Shown in pieces: positions 1 through 5,681 of a stretch of DNA of 7,856 nucleotides (positions are counted from its first letter, which is position 1; each line of letters opens with the position of its first letter). Source of the DNA: Deltaproteobacteria bacterium (GTDB lineage Bacteria; Desulfobacterota; Desulfobacteria; Desulfobacterales; SURF-7); NCBI GenBank assembly GCA_019307665.1, contig JAFDJC010000148.1:1-7856 (forward strand), in the 5' to 3' direction. A model generated the notes under the pieces. The model saw only the letters and a program-made list of their open reading frames with translations, ran no database searches and was not told the origin of the DNA. The position numbers and the translations under genes were made by a program.

Positions 1-1043
1 TAATGATCAGGATTTGCAGGATCTATGGTCTCGACATAAAGGTCCTGTGCATCGCCGTATGCATTGGTCGCACCTATTGCAAAGTGATCTGTTCTGCCGA
101 TTATCATTCCAGGAAGGCCGGGGATGATCACGCCGACAGCCCTTAAGTCAGGTGTAATCAGTCCGCACGGATACCAAGGCCCCGGAAGGATGCTCGATTT
201 CAAATGCGGATCATTTGCCACAACAGGTTTCCCATTTGGCGAAAAATCAGGCGCTACAGCCCAGTTATTGCTTCCTATCTCAAGCTGCCGGTCTTCAAAA
301 AATGAAGCGATAAATTTATCAGAAATCAGGTTAAGATTAAATGGTTGCTGTAAAGATGAAAGTCCGCCCCCTTTAATATCATCAGGGCCAATGTCATCAG
401 GGTCGTCAGGATTTATGTTTAACGGGAATATCTCTTCAGCTTTTTCAGTACCGAGTTTCTCAACAAGCATCTGTGTGACAACTTCACTTTTGAGATTAGC
501 AGCGGAATTCCATCCCATAAAATAAAGAATCGCAAGGGAATCTTCAATGGTCCACAAGCCTGGTTCTATTCCTGCGAGCTTGAATTCAAGCGGATATGCT
601 TCTTTTCGTGTCTTTATGAAAGTGTTCACGCCTTTAACATATTGCTGAAAAAACCTTTTGTCTTCGGATGATAATATCTTTGCATGTTTTTTTGCATTTC
701 TCAGAAACCCGATAGTTCTCATCCTGGTATCAAGTTTGCGAGCTTTTTCTCCTGCGAGTTCGGAGATTCTTCCTTCAGCAAAAAGACGTGTCAGCTCCAT
801 AAGAAAAAGTCTGTCCTGGGCTGTTACAAATCCCTGGGCAAACATCAGGTCGTCTATGTTTTGGGCATAGATATACGGCATTCCTTTTTCATCCCTGAGT
901 ACCGTAACTTGTTCTTCAAGCGGTTCAAGGGTTAATTCTCCCTCGCGCTGAAAACTGTTAAAAGCTGAACAGCCTGCAATGATCTGAATAAGAACTATAA
1001 GGATACTTCCTAATAGGAAAGGGCATTTTTGAACAACTTTCAT
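1..1043 (-). CDS. Penicillin acylase family (Ntn hydrolase) lipoprotein, 3'-truncated by window edge
   Basis: Reverse-strand translation gives 347 codons open to the left edge, so the C-terminal part (probably over half; the family is usually 700-850 residues) is outside. The ATG at 1043 follows a good ribosome binding site, AAGGAG, seven bases upstream. Residues 8-25 are a hydrophobic signal ending in the lipobox-like IAGC, with Cys25 the predicted lipidated residue and Ser26 after it, so I infer an outer-membrane or periplasmic lipoprotein. Residues ~46-100 match the family alpha-chain start (VLRDEKGMPYIYA, then AQGFVTAQDRLFLMEL). The maturation site is Gly257-Ser258 in IGSNNWAV; after autocatalytic cleavage Ser258 would be the beta-chain N-terminal nucleophile, and the ANDPHL motif follows. 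These enzymes hydrolyse amides such as penicillins, cyclic lipopeptides or acyl-homoserine lactones; the substrate is unknown here. It is the last gene seen of a leftward operon, 48 bases after the hydrolase gene. Confidence 0.93.
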   Translation of the reverse strand, partial: MKVVQKCPFLLGSILIVLIQIIAGCSAFNSFQREGELTLEPLEEQVTVLRDEKGMPYIYAQNIDDLMFAQGFVTAQDRLFLMELTRLFAEGRISELAGEKARKLDTRMRTIGFLRNAKKHAKILSSEDKRFFQQYVKGVNTFIKTRKEAYPLEFKLAGIEPGLWTIEDSLAILYFMGWNSAANLKSEVVTQMLVEKLGTEKAEEIFPLNINPDDPDDIGPDDIKGGGLSSLQQPFNLNLISDKFIASFFEDRQLEIGSNNWAVAPDFSPNGKPVVANDPHLKSSILPGPWYPCGLITPDLRAVGVIIPGLPGMIIGRTDHFAIGATNAYGDAQDLYVETIDPANPDH

Positions 1044-1065
1044 TGTCAGTTTCTCCTTATATCGT

Positions 1066-1108
1066 GTTTTTCATGTTAGTGTTTGGGTTTTTCATGTTGA
1101 TGGTTTGG
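1066..1108. repeat. Imperfect tandem duplication, 21/22-base units
   Basis: Two adjacent units share TTTTTCATGTT and end in TTTGG: unit 1 at 1066-1086 and unit 2 at 1087-1108, differing by two or three bases and a one-base indel. The second unit carries the last codons and stop (1092-1094) of the metallo-hydrolase gene, and the first lies in the gap before the acylase gene. It looks like a small slippage duplication that lengthened the intergenic gap; no regulatory role is evident. Confidence 0.6.
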
Positions 1109-2105
1109 ATTTATAGTTGCTTAAATATGCTTCCATGGCCTCCTGCTCAATCTGTCTTCCCTGATCCTGGTATCTCGGTGAAAAATGGAAAAGCATTAAG
1201 TTCTTGACCCCGGCCCTGCCGGCTATTTCACCTGCACAACGGGCCGTGAGATGACATTTCTCTTGAGCGACTTCCTTTTCTTTTTCAAGAAATGCCGCCT
1301 CAATATAAAGGTGCTCTGAGTTTTTGGCAAAATCGATAATCCTATTCACATTTTCCCGGCTGCATACTGAATCGACAATATATGTAATCTTCTGTCCCGG
1401 TGTAATTCTTGCTATCTTTTCAGTAAGTTCACCGAGGAGAAATGTTTTCCTGTTCCCGCAGCCTACCTCAAACATCGAATCCATTGGCTTTTGTTCAAAG
1501 AGCGCTTTTTTAAAATCCTTCAACCATGGACCGATGTCAAGACCCATATCGTATATAGCTGTTTTTTTAATATTTACATGAAACCGTTCTTCAAGTTTAA
1601 AACCGAGACAATCGATACCGTGGTCCAGTATAACGGCCGAAACAGAAAAAGACGGCTCGTCAAGAAGCTTTCCGGTAAACTTTTTTTCCATGCCGTCTTT
1701 TGTGGCCATAAATCGGTCCTTACAGTGGTATTGTCTCGTCAGCAGGCTATTCTCTTTGACTTCGGTTGCTTCAATAAGTAAACTGTCTTTGTAGTTATCG
1801 ACCAGGTTCCATTCAAACCCTGCAAGTTTTCCCTCAATATGCTTTAAAAACCCCTCGGGACCGAAAATGCAGAGCTTTTTATCACGGCCGAGCATCAAGC
1901 GTAGCATTGTATCGAAACCGATGAAGTGGTCCATATGTGCATGGGTTACAAAACAGTGGGTGATTTTCAGAATGTCTCTTGGGGAGAGTGCGTCGATATT
2001 ACCAAGATCAAAAATGACAGCCCTTTTTTCAAAGCGAAAAGGTATAAAAAGTCCCGGGTCTTCAAATTGATCATTTATAAGCCTTGGAAGAAAAGTGGCC
2101 GGCAT
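1092..2105 (-). CDS. Metallo-beta-lactamase-fold hydrolase, ribonuclease Z-like
   Basis: A complete 337-residue protein of about RNase Z length. The metal-binding motif THAHMDH gives His55, His57, Asp59 and His60; further likely ligands are His162 (ILDHG), Asp245 (YIVDS) and His307 (LFHFSPRY). The C-terminal half follows the RNase Z/ElaC pattern: His285 in CHLTA matches the usual GHSTA, and LFHFSPRY matches the terminal THFSxRY. Two canonical tRNA 3'-endonuclease features are missing: the N-terminal FLGTxxGxP strand is replaced by an unrelated start, and the HEAT motif reads IEAA (268-271), so its histidine is absent. I therefore call it a paralogous hydrolase, probably cytosolic (no signal peptide), with unknown substrate, rather than rnz. 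Its ATG overlaps the upstream stop by one base (TAATG on the minus strand) and has no clear ribosome binding site, so translation is probably coupled to the upstream gene. Confidence 0.85.
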   Translation of the reverse strand: MPATFLPRLINDQFEDPGLFIPFRFEKRAVIFDLGNIDALSPRDILKITHCFVTHAHMDHFIGFDTMLRLMLGRDKKLCIFGPEGFLKHIEGKLAGFEWNLVDNYKDSLLIEATEVKENSLLTRQYHCKDRFMATKDGMEKKFTGKLLDEPSFSVSAVILDHGIDCLGFKLEERFHVNIKKTAIYDMGLDIGPWLKDFKKALFEQKPMDSMFEVGCGNRKTFLLGELTEKIARITPGQKITYIVDSVCSRENVNRIIDFAKNSEHLYIEAAFLEKEKEVAQEKCHLTARCAGEIAGRAGVKNLMLFHFSPRYQDQGRQIEQEAMEAYLSNYKSKPST

Positions 2106-2527
2106 TATGATGGCAGATGCTTTTTAACCTGCTGGTTAATACAATTATAGATCTCTTCATCTGAACCAAAAATATCAATGACATCTTTATGATCAATCAT
2201 TGTTTCTATAATAAAAGCAGTAACAAAAAGACTCACTACATGTGGCTGAGGGACAACATGTCTAAATGGCGCGCACTGATAGTCGATATCGAAATCTTCC
2301 ATATGGCTTAACCGGTCCAGGCACTTCGAGATCTGTTCTTCAAGCCCGTTTTTATTTGTGGTTTCCACAAGTTCTGTTTCAATTAGTTTCATGGCAATTG
2401 CATTGCTTAAAGGTTCGAGGCAATCACGAATACCCGACAATGCCATTCTACGGAATCGTTCCTTTGATGACTCTATCTGTGAGAGAATTTTTGATTCACG
2501 GTTGCTGGGTCGAAATATTTTTGACAT
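2105..2527 (-). CDS. Conserved-looking small protein of unknown function
   Basis: I do not recognise this 140-residue protein. The ATG at 2527 is preferred because AAGGGGG lies about four bases upstream; a TTG one codon earlier (2530) would be too close to that site. There is no signal peptide or clear membrane segment. The first ~40 residues are rich in Arg, Lys, Glu and Ser and probably helical (SNRESKILSQIESSKERF), the centre is acidic (MEDFDIDYQ), then comes FRHVVPQPHVVSLFVTAF, and the C-terminus is again charged. No catalytic signature is visible, though the His residues near HVVPQPHVV and the Cys residues could bind metal. It is the first gene of the leftward operon and overlaps the metallo-hydrolase gene by one base, which suggests the two products act together or need matched amounts. 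That functional link is inference only. Confidence 0.72.
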   Translation of the reverse strand: MSKIFRPSNRESKILSQIESSKERFRRMALSGIRDCLEPLSNAIAMKLIETELVETTNKNGLEEQISKCLDRLSHMEDFDIDYQCAPFRHVVPQPHVVSLFVTAFIIETMIDHKDVIDIFGSDEEIYNCINQQVKKHLPS

Positions 2528-2659
2528 CAATCCCCCTTTACTTTAAACCGACATATATTGATCGTTAATTCAGATACTTATCCGAAAAAACGTATTCCAT
2601 TCCCAATAAATACATATTCAAAAATGAAACATACTGTAAGAGGTAATTTAATAACAAAC

Positions 2660-2675
2660 CTTGCAATATTGCAAG
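2660..2675. promoter_or_regulatory. 16-bp perfect palindrome, candidate operator
   Basis: CTTGCAATATTGCAAG is perfectly self-complementary over 16 bp and lies 66 bases ahead of the ATG of the XRE-cupin regulator. A dimeric helix-turn-helix protein would read such a site, so autoregulation by the adjacent regulator is the simplest inference. The right half overlaps the best candidate -35 element (TTGCAA, 2669-2674), which would suit repression. No second copy was noticed in the window. Confidence 0.5.
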
Positions 2676-2714
2676 AAAAAATTTAGATGTATGTTAGAAA
2701 CAAATAAACTTTCC

Positions 2715-2729
2715 TCCGGGTTGTCCGGG
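2715..2729 (+). repeat. TTGTCCGG motif, copy A (before regulator gene)
   Basis: TCCGGGTTGTCCGGG has two direct TCCGG half-sites separated by GTTG. It ends just before the AGGAG ribosome binding site of the XRE-cupin gene; TTGTCCGG begins 21 bases ahead of the ATG. It stands out as GC-rich inside an AT-rich leader. Copy B has the same arrangement and nearly the same distance to the next gene's start. Confidence 0.5.
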
Positions 2730-2741
2730 TCAGGAGTCAAT

Positions 2742-3293
2742 ATGCCGAAAAAAAAAGCCGGTAAGCTTGTTCCCATCGGAAAAAGAATTAAAAAAGTAAG
2801 AACACAAAAAAAAATTACATTTGACCGGATGGCAAATGAAACCGGTTTGTCAATCGATTACCTGAAAAAAATAGAAGCCGGAGACACGATTCCACCCGTT
2901 GGCACCCTCTTACAAATTTCAAGAGCTCTTGACATAGATTCGGAGTTTTTTCTTAAAGAAGACAGCTCGATCCAGGAAAAACGGGCAAAAGCCCATACCA
3001 AAAGAACCGACAACTATGCATATACCACCCTTACCCCAGGGGCTGAAAATAAACACATGAAAGCCTTTCTCATTAAAATTGAGGCCTTGCAGGAGCACAA
3101 AGGAGTTGGCTATCAGCATGACGGAGAAGAGTTTATCTATGTTTTAAGCGGTAATATAGAAGTTGCCGTCGGCGATCATATTAATACACTTAAAAAAGAC
3201 GAATCGCTTCATTTCAACTCCGGCATCAAGCATAAATTGAAGAATATTGGAAAAAAAAACGCGGAACTGGTTGTCGTTGTTTACAGCCCTTAG
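2742..3293 (+). CDS. XRE-family transcriptional regulator with C-terminal cupin domain
   Basis: A 183-residue protein with the two-domain XRE-cupin architecture. Residues ~11-70 are a helix-turn-helix of the Cro/CI type (IGKRIKKVRTQKKITFDRMA, then GLSIDYLKKIEAGDTIPPVGTLLQISRALDI). Residues ~105-181 are a cupin barrel with the HDGEEFIYVLSG segment (126-137) and a His at 164 in GIKHKLKN; such domains usually bind a small-molecule effector. The ATG at 2742 is chosen because AGGAG lies five bases upstream; the frame is open back to 2661, but that extension covers the palindrome and the low-complexity leader. The N-terminus is Lys-rich, as in DNA-binding proteins. It is a cytosolic regulator, probably acting on its own promoter and on the acyl-CoA dehydrogenase gene 42 bases downstream; the effector is unknown. 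Confidence 0.92.
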   Translation: MPKKKAGKLVPIGKRIKKVRTQKKITFDRMANETGLSIDYLKKIEAGDTIPPVGTLLQISRALDIDSEFFLKEDSSIQEKRAKAHTKRTDNYAYTTLTPGAENKHMKAFLIKIEALQEHKGVGYQHDGEEFIYVLSGNIEVAVGDHINTLKKDESLHFNSGIKHKLKNIGKKNAELVVVVYSP

Positions 3294-3307
3294 TCACTTT
3301 TATCTCT

Positions 3308-3322
3308 TCCGGTTTGTCCGGT
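3308..3322 (+). repeat. TTGTCCGG motif, copy B (before acyl-CoA dehydrogenase gene)
   Basis: TCCGGTTTGTCCGGT repeats the TCCGG-NTTG-TCCGG layout of copy A. It lies in the 42-base gap after the regulator gene, directly before the ribosome binding site AAAGGGGG, with TTGTCCGG starting 22 bases ahead of the TTG start codon. The shared position relative to a start codon suggests a role at the DNA or mRNA leader level, or a shared origin; this is not proven. Confidence 0.5.
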
Positions 3323-3335
3323 AAAGGGGGAATCG

Positions 3336-4490
3336 TTGTTATATAAACTTACCAATGAACAGCTGATGATCCAGTCGATGGTCAGGGAATTTTCAAGAAA
3401 AGTTGTAGCTGGGACAGCTGCAGAGCGTGACAGGACCAAAGAGTTTCCGGCTGAAAATCTGAAAAAGATGGGTGAACTGGGGCTTATGGGGATGATGGTG
3501 CCGCCGGAATATGAAGGCCAGGGCGCAGATACAATAAGCTATGTGCTCGCCCTTTCAGAGATAGCCTATTCGTGCGCATCGACCGCTGTGGTAATGTCTG
3601 TGCAAAACTCAATTGTGTGTGAAAGTATAAACAAATTCGGCACTGAAGAGCAGAAAGAAAAATTTTTAAAACCGCTTGCATCAGGCAAAGTTATCGGCGC
3701 TTTTGCTCTGACTGAACCTGAGGCTGGTTCAGATCCTGTAAGGCAGTCCGCTACTGCTGTTCGGGACGGTGATTATTATGTCCTGAACGGTGACAAACGT
3801 TTTATTACATCAGGAAAGAATGCAAAAACAGTAATTGTCACGGCAAAAACCGATGAGTCAAATCAGCATAAGGGCATCAGTGCATTTATAGTAACAAAAG
3901 GAACACCAGGTTTTATTGTCGGTAATGTTGAAGAAAAAATGGGGCTGCGAGCATCAGATACGACTGATCTTATTTTTGAAGACTGCCGTGTTCCTGCCGA
4001 GAATCTTTTAGGCGATGAAGGCGATGGTTTCAAGATTGCAATGACCGGTCTTGACGGCGGCAGAATCGGCATCGCAGCTCAATCTGTAGGTCTTGCCCAG
4101 GCAGCTTTTGATGAAGCTGTAAAATATGCAAAAAAACGAAAACAATTTGGACAATCTATTTCCAAATTTCAGGGCCTTAGATGGAAAATTGCAGATATGG
4201 CTACGGAAATCGAGGCTGCAAGACAGCTGATGTTTCTTGCAGCCTCCATGAAAGATCGAGGCGAAAAGTATACCACCCAAGCTTCCATGGCAAAGCTTTT
4301 TGCTTCCGAGATGGTTAACAGGATCGCAGCCACGGCTTTACAGATGCACGGCGGATACGGCTTTATAAAGGATTATCCGGTTGAAAGACTCTACAGAGAC
4401 GCCCGTGTATTTACAATTTATGAGGGCACTTCGGAAATACAGAGAATAGTGATTTCCAATAATATTCTTAAAGATAAACGCAAGCTCTAA
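3336..4490 (+). CDS. Acyl-CoA dehydrogenase, short-chain/butyryl-CoA type
   Basis: A full-length 384-residue flavoenzyme that introduces a 2,3-double bond into an acyl-CoA and passes electrons to an electron-transfer flavoprotein; cytosolic. Both family signatures are present: ALTEPEAGSD (124-133) and QMHGGYGFIKDYPVERLYRD (336-355). The catalytic base is Glu363 in IYEGTSEIQR, the position used by short- and medium-chain enzymes. RKQFGQ (268-273) and the flavin-binding FITSG (156-160) are also typical. Translation starts at a TTG, supported by AAAGGGGG five bases upstream; no ATG lies near the expected N-terminus (YKLTNEQLMIQ). It probably shares a transcript with the XRE-cupin gene. Its stop overlaps by four bases the end of a convergent gene remnant. 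Substrate chain length cannot be assigned, and no ETF genes are in the window. Benzylsuccinyl-CoA-, glutaryl-CoA- or isovaleryl-CoA-type specificity cannot be excluded. Confidence 0.95.
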   Translation: MLYKLTNEQLMIQSMVREFSRKVVAGTAAERDRTKEFPAENLKKMGELGLMGMMVPPEYEGQGADTISYVLALSEIAYSCASTAVVMSVQNSIVCESINKFGTEEQKEKFLKPLASGKVIGAFALTEPEAGSDPVRQSATAVRDGDYYVLNGDKRFITSGKNAKTVIVTAKTDESNQHKGISAFIVTKGTPGFIVGNVEEKMGLRASDTTDLIFEDCRVPAENLLGDEGDGFKIAMTGLDGGRIGIAAQSVGLAQAAFDEAVKYAKKRKQFGQSISKFQGLRWKIADMATEIEAARQLMFLAASMKDRGEKYTTQASMAKLFASEMVNRIAATALQMHGGYGFIKDYPVERLYRDARVFTIYEGTSEIQRIVISNNILKDKRKL

Positions 4491-4840
4491 GTCTCATTTT
4501 TCGTGATTCCCAGGAGTTTAAGTGTTATTGTTCCCATTCTGTCGACTTGTTCTTTTATTTTACAAATCTTTTTATACATTTGATCATCTTCAGGAACTTT
4601 GTGAAGCAATAATTCGGAAATACCGGAAAGTATCTGCAGCGGCTGATTAAACTCATGACACACCGTACCAGTCATTTCCAGCATGCCTTTGAGTTTTTCT
4701 CGTTCACCCATCTTATTTTGCAACTCTAATATCCTACGCCCCACATTGATACGAGCTCGCAGTTCTTCGGGCCGGTACGGTTTGGTGATATAGTCGTCTA
4801 TAGTAACCGCATTAATTAATGCGGTTACTATATAATACAA
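4487..4840 (-). pseudogene. Remnant of a receiver-histidine kinase (response regulator-HisKA) gene
   Basis: The 117 codons from a TTG at 4840 hold only the tail of a receiver domain, DDYITKPYRPEELRARI (with the conserved Lys-Pro), a helical linker, and a HisKA-like dimerisation helix with the phospho-acceptor region VCHEFNQPLQILSG. The first ~90-100 residues of the receiver, with its acidic pocket and phosphorylated Asp, are missing, and no ATP-binding HATPase domain follows. The start is a TTG without ribosome binding site, and the frame closes at a TGA within 20 bases upstream (4856-4858). The break coincides with a 34-bp palindrome. The C-terminus stops at ITKNET, possibly shortened too. 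I read it as a decayed gene fragment; some Desulfobacterota do carry short receiver-HisKA proteins lacking the ATPase domain, so the C-terminal end may be natural. It converges on the acyl-CoA dehydrogenase gene. Confidence 0.75.
4799..4832. repeat. 34-bp perfect palindrome at the break of the kinase remnant
   Basis: The left arm TATAGTAACCGCATTAA (4799-4815) is followed with no spacer by its exact reverse complement TTAATGCGGTTACTATA (4816-4832). It is too AT-rich and lacks a T-run in the right place for a Rho-independent terminator. The right end contains TATAAT (4831-4836), a perfect -10 hexamer, but no good -35 lies at the right distance. It encodes the junction residues of the kinase remnant, so it may mark an inverted-duplication or excision scar, or be an operator or cruciform. 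Confidence 0.85.
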
Positions 4841-5082
4841 AAAGCCATATTTTTTTCAAAGTTAATCAGTCTTTAATTTTAGTTTTTCTGGAGTCCTAAA
4901 CTTCTTGTGCTCGCGCATCCGGACAACGGGTTGTCCGGGCCACTCAAATATGCATCAATTATTTCTATTTGAAACAGAAAAATTTTTGGGAAAGTTCAGT
5001 GATTACCGGTTGACCTTGGTTCATATTGTGTGATAGGTTGCGTAGTTTTTACGACGTTATCAAATTGAAGAGAGGATATAGA
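4841..5082. promoter_or_regulatory. Leader region of the oxidoreductase operon
   Basis: A 242-base AT-rich spacer between the kinase remnant and the gamma-subunit gene. It should contain the promoter of the rightward operon. TTGACC at 5010-5015 is a fair -35 hexamer, but the sequence 15-17 bases on (TGATAGGTT) is a poor -10, so the promoter is only suggested. It also holds copy C of the TTGTCCGG motif. No RNA gene, riboswitch or recognisable remainder of the receiver domain is apparent. Confidence 0.35.
4919..4938. repeat. TTGTCCGG motif, copy C, as inverted repeat
   Basis: CCGGACAA (4919-4926) and TTGTCCGG (4931-4938) are perfect reverse complements around a CGGG loop. The right part, CGGGTTGTCCGGG, is identical to copy A over 13 bases. 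It lies 145 bases ahead of the gamma-subunit start. It could fold as a hairpin, but no T-run follows, so it is not a typical terminator. An operator or dispersed small repeat is more likely. Confidence 0.55.
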
Positions 5083-5667
5083 ATGGCCGGAAAAGGGAAA
5101 CAATCTGATTATGAAATAACATTTTTCAGCAGAGGAGGCCAGGGCGGTATCACATCCTGCCAACTCTTGGCCCAGACAGCCTTTATAGAGGGGTTTAAGG
5201 ATGTGATGTCAATCCCCCAGATCGGTGCCGAACGAAGGGGCGCAGCAATAAGGGCCTTCCTTATTATTTCGAAAAAGGAAATCCGTAAAATCTGTGCCGT
5301 CACAAACCCCGACATAGTAATGATTCTCGATGAGTCGTTGATGAATTTACCAGCTATCGTAAACGCCATTCCCAAAAAAAACTGTAAGGTCATTGTCAAT
5401 GCTGAAAATTTAAAAGGTGATACCAGGCTCTCCCGGGATATTGAACTTTATTCTTTTCCGGGAACCTCCATTGCTCTGAAGCTTAATTTAATGCTGGAAG
5501 GGTCTCCCCTTGTCAACGTGCCGATTCTTGGTGCATTTTCAAAAGCGACCGGCCTGGTTTCAAAGAACTCCCTTTACACCGTACTAAAAGATAAATGGGG
5601 CAGCAGAGCGGCAAGGAATATCAAGGCAATCGAACTCTCTTATGATAAAATAGTAAGAGTTAACTAA
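5083..5667 (+). CDS. porG: 2-oxoacid:ferredoxin oxidoreductase, gamma subunit
   Basis: A 194-residue protein of the pyruvate ferredoxin/flavodoxin oxidoreductase gamma family, the subunit thought to bind CoA for the acyl-transfer half of the reaction. It has the glycine-rich motif SRGGQGG (16-22), the GAERRGA motif (48-54) and the NVPILGAF segment seen in this family. The ATG at 5083 is chosen because AGAGG lies seven bases upstream and the protein then begins, as usual, a few residues before the first beta strand; the frame stays open to 5026 without a good start. It is the first of four closely spaced genes (gap of 14 bases to the next) in the gamma-delta-alpha-beta order known for archaeal and Thermotoga enzymes. 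The gene symbol denotes the family; pyruvate, 2-oxoisovalerate, 2-oxoglutarate and aryl-2-oxoacid enzymes cannot be told apart from this subunit. Confidence 0.9.
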   Translation: MAGKGKQSDYEITFFSRGGQGGITSCQLLAQTAFIEGFKDVMSIPQIGAERRGAAIRAFLIISKKEIRKICAVTNPDIVMILDESLMNLPAIVNAIPKKNCKVIVNAENLKGDTRLSRDIELYSFPGTSIALKLNLMLEGSPLVNVPILGAFSKATGLVSKNSLYTVLKDKWGSRAARNIKAIELSYDKIVRVN

Positions 5668-5681
5668 GGAACGAATTCAAG

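Larger units (their letters stand above)
2528..2741. promoter_or_regulatory. Divergent intergenic region between the two operons
   Basis: This 214-base AT-rich spacer separates the leftward hydrolase operon from the rightward regulator gene, so promoters for both directions should lie here. Rightwards, TTGCAA at 2669-2674 inside a palindrome could be a -35 element with TATGTT at 2690-2695 as a -10, spaced 15 bases. Leftwards, TTGGGA followed 18 bases later by GATAAG (about 2582-2611) is a weak candidate. Neither matches consensus well, so positions are tentative. No RNA gene or small ORF is apparent. Confidence 0.4.

Noticed and set aside
124..525. Plus-strand open frame of 133 codons inside the acylase region
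   Set aside because: The minus strand encodes a clear penicillin-acylase protein over the whole region, with signal peptide and GSNNW motif; the plus frame has no family features.
1092..2105. Acyl-homoserine lactonase assignment for the metallo-hydrolase, pairing with the acylase as a quorum-quenching module
   Set aside because: The HxHxDH motif is shared by the whole superfamily, while the C-terminal HLTA and HFSPRY motifs point to the RNase-Z-like branch rather than to lactonases.
2661..2741. N-terminal extension of the XRE-cupin protein to a TTG at 2661
   Set aside because: It would run through the palindrome and copy A of the GC-rich motif, has no ribosome binding site, and the ATG at 2742 has a good AGGAG.
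4862..4918. 18-codon minus-strand mini-ORF (MREHKKFRTPEKLKLKTD) starting beside the copy C inverted repeat
   Set aside because: Basic and with an ATG, but without a ribosome binding site or recognisable family; it is too short to call from one sequence.
4919..4938. Inverted repeat as a Rho-independent terminator
   Set aside because: The stem is GC-rich, but no T-run follows on either strand, and it lies in the leader of the downstream operon, not after a gene.
5026..5082. Longer gamma subunit starting at a GTG at 5026
   Set aside because: The extra 19 residues are not part of the family, and the ATG at 5083 has a well-placed AGAGG.
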